64,000 bases of DNA from positions 1,798,001 through 1,862,000 of the forward strand of contig NZ_CP104263.1 of the NCBI RefSeq assembly GCF_025244825.1. Reading direction: 5' to 3'. The DNA comes from Arthrobacter jinronghuae. GTDB taxonomy: Bacteria; Actinomycetota; Actinomycetes; Actinomycetales; Micrococcaceae. The position numbers and the translations under genes are program-made. Each line of letters starts with the position of its first letter. The stretch's first letter is position 1. This document shows positions 33,417 through 41,995 of this stretch, piece after piece. The notes under the pieces were generated by a model, which worked only from the letters and a program-made list of their open reading frames with translations, did not search any database and was not told the origin of the DNA.

Positions 33417-34439
33417 ATGGCACGCGAGGAAACCACCTTGACCGTTCCCGGCCCGGAGGGGGAGCGGCAGGTCCGCATCTCCAGTCCAGGACGGGTCCTC
33501 TGGCCGAATCCCGGAATTACGAAACTGGATCTGGCCCGTTATCTCGCGGAGGTGGGCGAGGCATTCATCCGGGCCAACGGCGGCCGGCCCGTCTCGCTGG
33601 AGCGCTTTCCGGAGGGCATCGACGGCGAGGTGTTCTTTTCCAAGAATCCGCCGCGTGGAATGCCGGACTGGATGCGCGCCGTCACCGTGAAATACCCGAG
33701 CGCCCGTTCACACCCGCAGGTGGTGCTGGATGAGCCGGCCGCCGCGGTTTGGGCGGCCCAGATGAACACGGTGGTTTTCCATCCCTGGCCGTCACGGGCG
33801 GAAGACACCGACAACCCGGACCAGCTGCGGATCGACCTGGATCCCCAGCCGGGCACGGATTTCGACGACGCCGTGCGTCCGGCCCGGGAACTGCGGTCCA
33901 TCCTCGCGGAGGCCGGGCTCGACGCGTTCATCAAGACCTCGGGCAACCGGGGCATCCACCTGTTCGCCCCGATCCGGCCGGAGCGTGAATTCCTGGACGT
34001 CCGGCACGCGGTGATTGCGGCGGCCAGGGAGGTGGAGCGCCGGATGCCGGACAAGGTGACCACGGCCTGGTGGAAGGAGGAGCGCGGCCAACGCGTGTTC
34101 GTGGACTTCAACCAGGCCAACCGCGACCGCACCATGGCCGGTGCGTACAGCCCCCGCGCGCTCCCGAACGCACCCGTCTCCTGCCCGATCACCTGGGATG
34201 AACTGGAACGGGTGCATCCGGGGGACTTCACGATGCAGACCGTCCCGGAGCGGCTGCGCACTGTCGGGGACCCTTGGGCGGAAATGTCAGCCCGGCCGGG
34301 GTCCATCGACGTCCTGCTGGACTGGTGGGAACGGGACCTGGCCGACGGGCTGGGCGAGCTGCCCTTCCCGCCGGACTATCCGAAGATGCCGGGAGAGCCG
34401 CCGCGGGTCCAGCCCAGCCGTGCCCGTCGGAAGGACTAG
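33417..34439 (+). CDS. Stand-alone LigD-type polymerase (PolDom) protein
   Basis: A 340-residue archaeo-eukaryotic primase-like polymerase, as found in the LigD polymerase domain of bacterial end joining. Marks are SSPGRVLWPNPGITKLDLARY, RFPEGIDGEVFFSKN, MNTVVFHPWPSRA, the metal motif LRIDLDPQPG (DxD), IKTSGNRGIHLF, and VFVDFNQANRDRTMAGAYS. It lacks ligase and phosphoesterase domains, so it is a separate polymerase that adds nucleotides, often ribonucleotides, at broken ends. No Ku or ligase gene lies in the window. I chose ATG 33417; the open frame starts further up. Its stop overlaps the TusA stop by 4 bp. Confidence 0.92.
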   Translation: MAREETTLTVPGPEGERQVRISSPGRVLWPNPGITKLDLARYLAEVGEAFIRANGGRPVSLERFPEGIDGEVFFSKNPPRGMPDWMRAVTVKYPSARSHPQVVLDEPAAAVWAAQMNTVVFHPWPSRAEDTDNPDQLRIDLDPQPGTDFDDAVRPARELRSILAEAGLDAFIKTSGNRGIHLFAPIRPEREFLDVRHAVIAAAREVERRMPDKVTTAWWKEERGQRVFVDFNQANRDRTMAGAYSPRALPNAPVSCPITWDELERVHPGDFTMQTVPERLRTVGDPWAEMSARPGSIDVLLDWWERDLADGLGELPFPPDYPKMPGEPPRVQPSRARRKD

Positions 34440-34663
34440 GCCTTCTGCACGGTGATGGACCACTCCGCGGGACCGCGCTTGGAGAAATCCGTGACCGGGT
34501 AACCGCTCTCCGCAGCCCAGCGCGGAATGGCGTCCGTGGCCTGGGTGCAGTCGAAGTGGATGACGAGTTCGTCGCCGCTCGTAAGCGTTGTCATGGCCTG
34601 CTTGGCCTCCACGAGGGGGAAGGGGCAGACGGATCCGTTGGTTTCCAGGGTGACCTGTGCCAT
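34436..34663 (-). CDS. TusA-family sulfurtransferase
   Basis: A 75-residue TusA/SirA-like protein. The Cys-Pro-x-Pro signature is present as NGSVCPFPLVEAKQAM, where Cys carries a persulfide. The rest is the small two-layer fold ending WSITVQKA. It relays sulfur to acceptors. It lies directly downstream of the YedE-type transporter gene on the same strand (34-bp gap), a pairing seen widely and fitting uptake of thiosulfate or another sulfur compound followed by sulfur relay. Confidence 0.93.
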   Translation of the reverse strand: MAQVTLETNGSVCPFPLVEAKQAMTTLTSGDELVIHFDCTQATDAIPRWAAESGYPVTDFSKRGPAEWSITVQKA

Positions 34664-34697
34664 GGTGTATTTCCTTTTCTAGCTTTTGGTGGGGGAA

Positions 34698-35750
34698 TTA
34701 GACGCCGACGGGAACGCGTGCGGAGGCAGGCGCCGGGCGGCGGTTCATGATGGTGAGTTTCGCAGCCACGCCGGTGCCGAGGATCATGAAGATCAGCGCG
34801 GTCCAGCCCTGGAAGGTGAACTGGGCCGTCTGCACCATGGCGTTGCCGATGGTGCAGCCGCCGGCCAGGGCGGCGCCGATGCCCATCAGGGCACCGCCGC
34901 CGAGGCTCTTGACTGCCGTGGCGGCGTCGGGGACCCGGACCCGGAATTCGCCGCTGCCCTTGGCTGCGATGAAGGAGCCGAGCAGGATGCCGATGACCAG
35001 GTACACGCCCCAGTCCACGAGTTCGGCGTCGCCGGTGACCAGGTAGCTGACCAGCTTGGAGGAGGGGGTGGTGATGCCCAGGCCGTCCTCCCGGCCGGTG
35101 GCCCAGCTCAGCGGCCAGGCTGCCGTGGCAATGAGCCCGATGACAACGGCAGTGGCGAAGGCGTTCCACGGCTTTTCGAACAAGAGGTGCGCCAGTCCGG
35201 TTTTCGACGCCGGCAGGGAGGCCATGGCGAATTTCGGCTTGGCCAGGTGGTGCCGGACGGCCAGGGCCACCGCAGCCACAAGTACCGCCACGAACAGCCA
35301 CGGGGAGATACCCAGGACGGAGTAGAAATTGCTCTGCTCCACGGTCACGGAGCGCATGGCGGTGTTGAAGCCGGCCAGGGGCCCGGTCTTCATGATCGCC
35401 GCGAACAGTGCGTAGGAGATCAGCGCCAGCCAGCTGCCGACCAGGCCCTCACCGGCGCGGTAGTAGGTTCCGGTGGCGCAGCCGCCGGCCAGCACGATGG
35501 CAAAGCCGAAGATGAAGCCGCCCACGATGGTCGCCAGCCAGGGGAACGCCTCGGCCTGCAGGGTAATGACGCCGGCAGCGTCCAAGGCGAATACGCCGAC
35601 GCTCTGCACGGCCACAACCACCAGGAACGCGGTGAGCCAGCGGGTATTGCGTGTGACCCAGACATCCCGGAAGGCACCGGTGACGCAGAAGCGGCCCCGC
35701 TGCATAACGAATCCGAGTGCCAACCCGACCAGCAGGCCTGAAATAAGCAT
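34698..35750 (-). CDS. YeeE/YedE family sulfur-compound transporter
   Basis: A 350-residue membrane protein with about ten hydrophobic segments. The family begins with GLALGFVMQRGRFCVTGAFRD, where Cys lies in the transport path, and repeats the theme later with GGCATGTYYRAGEGLVGSW and ALAGGCTIGNAMVQTAQF. Known members (TsuA) import thiosulfate through conserved cysteines. I chose ATG 35750, which has TAGGAG nine bases ahead; the frame is open to 35807. It forms an operon with the TusA-like gene. Confidence 0.92.
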   Translation of the reverse strand: MLISGLLVGLALGFVMQRGRFCVTGAFRDVWVTRNTRWLTAFLVVVAVQSVGVFALDAAGVITLQAEAFPWLATIVGGFIFGFAIVLAGGCATGTYYRAGEGLVGSWLALISYALFAAIMKTGPLAGFNTAMRSVTVEQSNFYSVLGISPWLFVAVLVAAVALAVRHHLAKPKFAMASLPASKTGLAHLLFEKPWNAFATAVVIGLIATAAWPLSWATGREDGLGITTPSSKLVSYLVTGDAELVDWGVYLVIGILLGSFIAAKGSGEFRVRVPDAATAVKSLGGGALMGIGAALAGGCTIGNAMVQTAQFTFQGWTALIFMILGTGVAAKLTIMNRRPAPASARVPVGV

Positions 35751-36011
35751 TGAAACTGCTCCTAGGAGAAAGGGGAGATGCCGCGGCAACGTGCCGCAGT
35801 TGAGCAACGCTAGTCCGGGTGCTTTCGGGCCGCCAAGGAATATGGCCCCGCATGTCCGCGGATTAAGCGCCGTGACGGCTTAGGTGGACAAAGGCGGCAC
35901 CGGAGTGCACCACTTGACCGTGCCGCCCGCCTGCAGCCTTCCCGTCCGTGGCCGGGGGAAGCATGCGGTGGCAGAATCGGAGGGCAACGGACAACCGGCA
36001 GCCAGGACGCG

Positions 36012-36752
36012 ATGTCGACTATTACAGTGGTGATCCCCTCCCATAACGACGCCGCCATGCTTGCTGCGTGCCTGCGCGCGGTGGCCCGGCAGACACGGCA
36101 GCCGGACGAGGTGCTGGTAGTGGACAACGCCAGTACCGATGCGACGGCGGACGTCTGCCGGGCAGCGGGCGTCCGCAGGATCTACGAGCCCGACGTCGGT
36201 GTCGCCTCCGCTACCTTCCGCGGCTTCGATGAGGCGGGCGGTGAATGGCTGGCCCGCCTGGACGCAGACTCGGTGCCTCCGCCGCACTGGCTGGAGCATC
36301 TGGAAGCGGATCTCCTCGAGGCCGGCAAAGACACCGCTGTCACCGGACCGGGGGAGTTCTACGGCTCCGGGCCGGTGGTCCGGTGGATAGCGGAAACCCT
36401 CTACATCGGCGGCTACCGCTGGTCCATGAACCTGTTGCTGGGGCACCCGCCGCTCTTCGGGTCCAACTTCGGCCTGCACCGGAGCATGTGGATACGGCTA
36501 AGGAACCGGGTGCACCGGGGAGATCCCCGCGTGCATGATGACCTGGACCTCTGTTATCAGCTTCGTCCCGGGATGTGGATCCGCTGGGACCCGGATCTGC
36601 GCGTAGGTGTATCCGCCCGGCCCTTTGACACGTGGCGCGGACTGGGGCGGCGGGTTTCCATGGCCTGGACTACGTTCAAGCTCGACTTCGAGCAGGAGCC
36701 GCCGTGCCGGCGTCGGCGGGAGCGTGCACGCAGCCTCAGCCGGCGGAATTGA
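36012..36752 (+). CDS. Glycosyltransferase family 2 protein
   Basis: A 246-residue GT-A transferase. It begins with the nucleotide-binding pattern ITVVIPSHNDAAMLAACLRA, then DEVLVVDNASTDATADVC, and the DxD-type motif WLARLDADSVPPPHWLEHL. Later VTGPGEFYGSGPVV and RVHDDLDLCYQL provide the acceptor-side acidic motif. There is no membrane segment or long C-terminal tail, so it may work on a lipid-linked sugar at the inner face. AGGA precedes the ATG. It converges on the alpha/beta hydrolase gene with a 17-bp overlap. Target unknown. Confidence 0.9.
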   Translation: MSTITVVIPSHNDAAMLAACLRAVARQTRQPDEVLVVDNASTDATADVCRAAGVRRIYEPDVGVASATFRGFDEAGGEWLARLDADSVPPPHWLEHLEADLLEAGKDTAVTGPGEFYGSGPVVRWIAETLYIGGYRWSMNLLLGHPPLFGSNFGLHRSMWIRLRNRVHRGDPRVHDDLDLCYQLRPGMWIRWDPDLRVGVSARPFDTWRGLGRRVSMAWTTFKLDFEQEPPCRRRRERARSLSRRN

Positions 36753-37680
36753 ACAGGTGCAGCAGGTCCCGCGTGAACTGGTAGGGCGATTCCTCGCTGG
36801 GGCTGTGTCCGCTGCCGTAGGACGCAAAGGATGCTCCGATACCGGCGGCGAACTCCCGGTGCAGCCGCAGCGGCCAGACATCATGCTCGCCCACGGCCAC
36901 GAACTTCGGGAGGCGGGCCGCTCGAAGGTCCGCCCGCAGGTCCGGGGCGTGCCGCATCAGCCCCACCATGTCCCGGATGGAGTCCTTCCGGGTGCGGGTG
37001 AACCGGTGCGACACAAACGCCATCCGGCCGGGGGATGCCCCAATGAAGTTACGCTGCACGCCCCAGACAATCAGGTCCGCGCTGATCCGGTCCCCGACGA
37101 ACGGGGCGGCCCAGCCGATACGGCTTACACCGCGGAAACTCTGGCCGCCGCCGGGCGGACAGCCAAGCAGGGTGATGCTGCGGAACAGGTCCGGCCGCTG
37201 CAGCAGGGCCAGTTGCGCCACGATGCCGGCGAACGAGTAGCCAACCACGTGGGCCGGGCCGCAGGCAGTCAGCACGGATATCAGGTCACCCGTGAACAGC
37301 TCGTAGTCGTACCGGTCCCGCGGCGGCCGCAGCTGCTCGGGGCCGGCGTCGGCGGACTCGTACTGGCCGGCGAGGTCGAAGCTGAAGGCGAAGTATCCCG
37401 CCGCTGCCAGCTCCGGCAGCATCAGTGAGAAGTCTTCCTTTGATCCCATGGCCCCGGGCACCAGGACCACCGCCGGACTCCCTGCGTCTCCCATGCTGAT
37501 GGCCGCGAGGGACCCGCTGGGTGCCGGAAACCGGGAACTGACGCAACCGGCAGGAAGTGCGGACCAGTCGATGTCGCCGAGTTGCGCGTCTCGGGCGGCA
37601 GCAGGATCAGCCGGGGCAGCCGGTTCGGTGCGCAGCCTTGCACCCGGCCCCCGGCCGGCGAACCTCCCGCGTATCACCAT
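36736..37680 (-). CDS. Alpha/beta hydrolase
   Basis: A 314-residue alpha/beta-hydrolase-fold protein. The nucleophile elbow is VVGYSFAGIVAQLALL (Gly-Tyr-Ser-Phe-Ala), and the oxyanion loop VVLVPGAMGSKEDFS precedes it. The catalytic acid is probably Asp in VAVGEHDVWPLR and the His lies in SYGSGHSPSEE. No signal peptide. ATG at 37678-37680. It is a likely esterase, epoxide hydrolase or peptidase-like enzyme; the fold cannot tell which. Single gene between the glycosyltransferase and the acyltransferase. Confidence 0.9.
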   Translation of the reverse strand: MVIRGRFAGRGPGARLRTEPAAPADPAAARDAQLGDIDWSALPAGCVSSRFPAPSGSLAAISMGDAGSPAVVLVPGAMGSKEDFSLMLPELAAAGYFAFSFDLAGQYESADAGPEQLRPPRDRYDYELFTGDLISVLTACGPAHVVGYSFAGIVAQLALLQRPDLFRSITLLGCPPGGGQSFRGVSRIGWAAPFVGDRISADLIVWGVQRNFIGASPGRMAFVSHRFTRTRKDSIRDMVGLMRHAPDLRADLRAARLPKFVAVGEHDVWPLRLHREFAAGIGASFASYGSGHSPSEESPYQFTRDLLHLFNSAG

Positions 37681-37846
37681 GGCTAAAAGATAGCCGCCAA
37701 CCTGGTCCGCGTCTGCTGAACCCGGGCCCGGGGAGCGCGGGGCGGGTCATTTCCGCGCGGCGCGGACAAGCAGGACAGCAGCCATCGGCCGCCGCGGTAG
37801 AATTTCGTTGCCTGCCCCGAAAATCCGCCCGACTCAGGAGCCGACG

Positions 37847-38659
37847 TTGCCCGCAAAGCGTAACCCCAACAAGTTCGTCTATCGAGGCATCGTATTTACG
37901 GGCCTCACTGCCCGCAGCCTCTTTAGGGTCCCCGTGATCCCCTCCGGCCTGGAGAACCTTCCGGCAGAGGAAGAAATCCGCGGCCTGAACCGGACCGTCG
38001 TCCCCGGCAAGGGCGCAGTGGTGGCCATCACGCACTTCGGCTACCTGGACTTTGCGTTCGCGGAGCTCCTGATGTGGAGGAAGCTGAAGGTCCACATGCG
38101 GTTCCTCGTCACCAAGAAAGCCACCAAGAAGAAGTTCGTCAAGGCTGTCTGTGACTGGTGCGAGCACGTGGTCGTGGACCGTGCCGACGGCGCAGCAGCC
38201 TACAAGGAATCCGTTGAAAAGCTGCGCGGCGGTGATTACCTTGCGGTCCTGCCCGAGGCAGGCGTCAGCCGCAGCTTCACCGTGCGGCAGCTGAAGACCG
38301 GCGCCGTGCGCATGGCCGCCGAAGCCGGTGTGCCGATCATTCCGGTATCGGTCTGGGGCGGTCACCGCATGCTGACCCGCGGACACGGCCTGAGCATCAA
38401 GGCCGCCTGGAAAAATCCGGTGCGCGTGCACGTAGGGGAAATGATCCGCGTTGAAACGGATGCCGACGTCGTCGAAGAGACCCGCCGGCTGCAGGAGGAA
38501 CTGCAGGAGGGAATCGACTACTGCATCGATACCTACCCGGTGACGCCCGAGCCCGGAGCCTGGTGGATGCCGCGGAGCCGCGGCGGCAGCGCCATGGCCG
38601 TTGAGGAACAGCAGATCCTCGACGCCGCGGACCGAGAAAAGTACAAGATCACCGGTTAA
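37847..38659 (+). CDS. Lysophospholipid (1-acylglycerol-3-phosphate) acyltransferase family protein
   Basis: A 270-residue acyltransferase of the PlsC family. The HX4D motif is ITHFGYLDFAFAE, the substrate-binding block is VLPEAGVSRSFTVRQLKTGAVRMAAEAG, followed by VPIIPVSVWGG. It transfers an acyl chain to a lysophospholipid, a step of phospholipid synthesis at the inner membrane face. I chose TTG 37847, which has CAGGAG seven bases ahead; another TTG at 37808 adds 13 residues but lacks a ribosome site. A strong terminator follows the stop. Confidence 0.9.
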   Translation: MPAKRNPNKFVYRGIVFTGLTARSLFRVPVIPSGLENLPAEEEIRGLNRTVVPGKGAVVAITHFGYLDFAFAELLMWRKLKVHMRFLVTKKATKKKFVKAVCDWCEHVVVDRADGAAAYKESVEKLRGGDYLAVLPEAGVSRSFTVRQLKTGAVRMAAEAGVPIIPVSVWGGHRMLTRGHGLSIKAAWKNPVRVHVGEMIRVETDADVVEETRRLQEELQEGIDYCIDTYPVTPEPGAWWMPRSRGGSAMAVEEQQILDAADREKYKITG

Positions 38660-38670
38660 CACCGCAGAAA

Positions 38671-38706
38671 CGACAACGGCAGCCGCAGGTGCGGCTGCCG
38701 TTGTCG
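38671..38706. terminator. Terminator between the acyltransferase and SDR genes
   Basis: A perfect 16-bp stem (CGACAACGGCAGCCGC with its complement) around a 4-base loop, 12 bp past the acyltransferase stop and 13 bp from the convergent SDR stop; it can serve both. Confidence 0.93.
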
Positions 38707-38718
38707 TTGGTGGACCGG

Positions 38719-39558
38719 CTACAGGATCGGGTTGCCGCCGGTGACGGCAATCCGGGCACCGGAAATGTAGCTGCCGTCATCCGACGCGAGCAGGACGTAG
38801 GCCGGCGCCAGTTCGGCCGGCTGTCCCGGGCGTCCCAGCGGGGTGTCGGCCCCGAAGGAACCCACCTTGTCCGCGGGCATGGTGGCGGGAATCAGCGGGG
38901 TCCAGATGGGGCCGGGGGCCACGCTGTTGACGCGGATGCCCCGCTCGCCCAGCAGCTGGGACAGGCTGGCGGAGAAGTTGGCGATGGCGGACTTCGTGGC
39001 CGAGTACGGTGCCAGGGTGGGCACCGGCATGTCCGAGTTCACCGAGGAGGTCCCGATGATGGACGAACCCGGTGCCATGTGCGGCAGTGCAGCCTTGACC
39101 AGGTAGAACATCGCGTTGATGTTGACCTTGAAGGTGTACTCCCATTCCTCGTCCGGGATCTCCTCGATGGTTTCGTGATCCATCTGGAACGCGGCGTTGT
39201 GGATCAGGATGTCCACCTTGCCGAATTTTTCAACGGCCGTGCTGATGACCTTGCGGCACTGCTCGGCCGTGTCCAGGTCGCCCCGGACCAGGACGGCCCG
39301 GCGGCCGGCCTCTTCCACCAGGCGTGCGGTGTCCTGCGCGTCCTCGTCTTCACTCAGGTAGGAAATCAGGACGTCGGCGCCTTCGCGCGCATAGGCGATG
39401 GCCACAGCCCTGCCAATGCCGCTGTCGCCGCCGGTAATGACCGCCGCTTTGCCCTGGAGCTTGCCGCTGCCTCGGTACGAGTCTTCGCCGCAGTCGGGAA
39501 CGGGCGTCATCTGCGCCTGGGTTCCGGGTACTTCCTGCTGCTGTTCCGGTTGGTTCAT
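38719..39558 (-). CDS. SDR family oxidoreductase (YghA/general stress type)
   Basis: A 279-residue short-chain dehydrogenase with an N-terminal extension (MNQPEQQQEVPGTQAQMTPV) typical of the YghA/YdaD stress-protein branch. The cofactor motif is GGDSGIGRAVA and the loop LIHNAAFQ; catalytic Ser is in IIGTSSVNS and YxxxK in YSATKSA. C-terminal YISGARIAVTGGNPIL is typical. It probably reduces a small aldehyde or ketone; members are often induced by stress. GAAGGA precedes the ATG. The next minus-strand gene upstream is the Rossmann protein at 39636-40289. Confidence 0.93.
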   Translation of the reverse strand: MNQPEQQQEVPGTQAQMTPVPDCGEDSYRGSGKLQGKAAVITGGDSGIGRAVAIAYAREGADVLISYLSEDEDAQDTARLVEEAGRRAVLVRGDLDTAEQCRKVISTAVEKFGKVDILIHNAAFQMDHETIEEIPDEEWEYTFKVNINAMFYLVKAALPHMAPGSSIIGTSSVNSDMPVPTLAPYSATKSAIANFSASLSQLLGERGIRVNSVAPGPIWTPLIPATMPADKVGSFGADTPLGRPGQPAELAPAYVLLASDDGSYISGARIAVTGGNPIL

Positions 39559-39635
39559 GGGGGAATCCTTCGGTTTGGCGTGGATAGGGGGACTATAGGG
39601 ACGGCCGTGGCTGCAGCGCCGGAGAAGATCCCTGC

Positions 39636-40289
39636 CTAGGCGAGGGAATCCAGGGCCTCGGCAACCGGCGTCGAGCCGTTGTTGAACTCGATCGTTTTGC
39701 CGGCGGTGTCGGGGCGCTCGAGGACTTCGGCGGCCACGTGGGCAACGTCTTCGCGTGAAACGGACGTGCCCTCAACTCCTGCTCCCGTTTCGATCCGGCC
39801 GGTGCCGGGATCCATGGTCAGCGCGCTGGGGCCAAGGATGGTCCAGTTCAGGCCGCTGGCCCGCAGGTGCTCATCGGCGTCGGCCTTCGCTTCGGCGTAG
39901 GCAAAGAACCCGTCGTCTTCGGGAACCCCATGGTCCTTGCCGGCACCGAAGTAGGAAACCATCACATAGCGGCCGGCTCCGGCGGCTTCTGCGGCGTCCA
40001 TGGAGCGGATCGCGGCGTCCCGGTCCACAGCGAAAGTGCGTTCGGGGGTGCCGCCCCCGGCTCCGGCGCTCCAGACGACGGCGTCCTGCCCGCGGAGCAG
40101 TTCGGTGATCTGGTCGGTGGAGAGGTTTTCCACGTCGGCGACGATGGCTTCCGCGCCGGTCTTTTCAACATCGGCTGCATGTTCCGGATTGCGGAAGAGC
40201 GAGGTGACGGTGTGACCCTTGTCGGTCAGCCGGCGGGCCAGGTGCAGGGCTACTTTTCCGTGACCTCCGATAATGGCGATGCGGGACAT
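39636..40289 (-). CDS. NAD(P)-binding Rossmann protein (atypical SDR, YwnB/SDR5-like)
   Basis: A 217-residue protein with the pattern RIAIIGGHGKVALHLARRLTDKGH at the start (GGxGxV form of the dinucleotide-binding loop) and TSLFRNP after the second strand. AVVWSAGAGG holds the adenine-side strand; VMVSYFGAG and FAYAEAKADADEHLRASGLNWTILGPS complete the atypical SDR signature, with Tyr and Lys of YAEAK. It is a small NmrA/YwnB-like enzyme or redox sensor. ATG at 40287-40289 with AAAGGAG upstream. Function unknown beyond the fold. Confidence 0.88.
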   Translation of the reverse strand: MSRIAIIGGHGKVALHLARRLTDKGHTVTSLFRNPEHAADVEKTGAEAIVADVENLSTDQITELLRGQDAVVWSAGAGGGTPERTFAVDRDAAIRSMDAAEAAGAGRYVMVSYFGAGKDHGVPEDDGFFAYAEAKADADEHLRASGLNWTILGPSALTMDPGTGRIETGAGVEGTSVSREDVAHVAAEVLERPDTAGKTIEFNNGSTPVAEALDSLA

Positions 40290-40476
40290 ATGTTTCTCCT
40301 TTAGGTTGGTGACGGTCCTTCCACCATAAGCATGCTGTCGAATTTTTGCAGGGTTTCTGCCCCTGCCGTCCGCCAAGGGCTTAGCAGTTCGTGTGAATAG
40401 CATGGGCGGGGATAGCGGCGGCCTCCGGCGCTTGGTTATGATCGCGCTGGGCTCGAAAAACCGCGGAAGGAACGCT

Positions 40477-41994
40477 GTGGCAACAACTACGGCTCAGCCG
40501 GACCTCACTGTTTCGACGTCGGACGGAATGGTGCAGGGAATAGTGGTGAACGGTGTGCGGGCGTGGCGCGGAATCCCATACGCCGCCCCGCCCGTCGGCG
40601 ACCTGCGGCTGCGCCTGCCCCGTCCGGTACAGCCGTGGGAGGGTGTCCTGGACGCAGGCCGGTACGGTCCCGTGCCGCCCCAGGAACCCGGACTGCCGTC
40701 CATGGGTGCGGGCCGGAAAACTCCAATGGACGAAGACTGCCTCACCATCAACGTCACCGCACCGTTGGACAATGCTCCGCCGCGCCCCGTCCTGGTGTAT
40801 TTCTACGGCGGCGGATTCACCATCGGGGCCGCTTCTGCCGCAGCCTATGACGGCACGAATCTCGTGGAGCGCGGGGACGTGGTGTACGTCTGCATGAATT
40901 ATCGGCTGGGAGCACTGGGGTTCATGGATTTCCGCCGGTATTCGACGCCGGAGCGGCCCTTCGACGTCAACGTCGGATTGGCGGACCAGGTCGCGGCCCT
41001 GCGCTGGGTGCAGCGCAACATTGCCGGCTTCGGAGGGGATCCGGAGAACGTGACGGTTTTCGGCGAGTCTGCCGGCGGCATGTCGATTACTGCGCTGATG
41101 TGCGTTCCGTCTGCCGAGGGGCTCTTCCACCGGGCCTTCGTGCAGAGCTCGGCACCGGCTACTGCCTACGGCCCCGGCCTGCCGGAAAAGTGGGCGGGCA
41201 GCCTGATCGAACTGCTGGGGGTCTCCGATGAGGAAGCACCGAATGCCTTGGCCTCGTTGCCTGCGGAGCGCCTGGTGAAGGCAGTCGGCCGGCTCACCCG
41301 CAAGGTCACACCGGAATCCGAGCCCGGAGCCCTGGCCGTGGCGCCGGTAGTCGACGGGGAATTCCTGCCGCTGCATCCCATCGATGCCTTCCGGACGGGC
41401 AAGGCACACCGGATCCCGCTCGTCATCGGCAATATGTTCCGCGAAGGTGCGTTGTTCGACCGGGTCCAGGACGTTCTCCCCACCACGGAGGAACGGATTG
41501 ACACAATGTTTGCCCGCACGGAACCGGAGCTTAAGGCACGCGTCCTCGCCGCCTACCCCGGCTACCCCTCAAAGCACGCCGCCGTGGACGTAGGCGGCGA
41601 TGTGGTCTTCTGGCTTCCCAGTGTCCAAGTGGCGGAAGGGCACTGCGCCTATGCGCCCACGTGGTCCTACCGGTTTGACTACGCCCCGCGGGTGGCGGGC
41701 CTGCTGGGGATCGGCGCCACCCACGGTATGGACACCCCGGCGGTGTTCGGCAACTACACCACCGGGCTTGGCCGTTTCCTGACGCTGCCGGGCAGCAAAC
41801 GCACTACCGTTTCCGTTGGCAACCGGTTCCGCGGCGCGCTGCTGCGCTTTGCCCGCACCGGAAATCCGGGACTCTGGCCGGCCTACGGAATCGGGACGCG
41901 CGCAACCAAGGTCTTCGACGACACCGACCGTGTTGTGCAGGATCCCCACCGGAACCGCCGCGAGGCTTGGAACGGCTACCGCGGCTACCGCTGA
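40477..41994 (+). CDS. Carboxylesterase/lipase family protein, paralogue 1
   Basis: A 505-residue type B carboxylesterase. Signature motifs are [20 protein letters not shown] at the start, the oxyanion-hole loop YFYGGGFTIGAAS, nucleophile Ser in VTVFGESAGGMSI, and the Glu and His loops further on (ATHGMDTPAVF for the His region). No signal peptide, so it is cytoplasmic. It hydrolyses carboxylic esters. GTG 40477 is chosen because GGAAGGAA precedes it; the frame opens further upstream. A second gene of the same length and similar sequence starts at 45263. Confidence 0.92.
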   Translation: MATTTAQPDLTVSTSDGMVQGIVVNGVRAWRGIPYAAPPVGDLRLRLPRPVQPWEGVLDAGRYGPVPPQEPGLPSMGAGRKTPMDEDCLTINVTAPLDNAPPRPVLVYFYGGGFTIGAASAAAYDGTNLVERGDVVYVCMNYRLGALGFMDFRRYSTPERPFDVNVGLADQVAALRWVQRNIAGFGGDPENVTVFGESAGGMSITALMCVPSAEGLFHRAFVQSSAPATAYGPGLPEKWAGSLIELLGVSDEEAPNALASLPAERLVKAVGRLTRKVTPESEPGALAVAPVVDGEFLPLHPIDAFRTGKAHRIPLVIGNMFREGALFDRVQDVLPTTEERIDTMFARTEPELKARVLAAYPGYPSKHAAVDVGGDVVFWLPSVQVAEGHCAYAPTWSYRFDYAPRVAGLLGIGATHGMDTPAVFGNYTTGLGRFLTLPGSKRTTVSVGNRFRGALLRFARTGNPGLWPAYGIGTRATKVFDDTDRVVQDPHRNRREAWNGYRGYR

Positions 41995-41995
41995 C

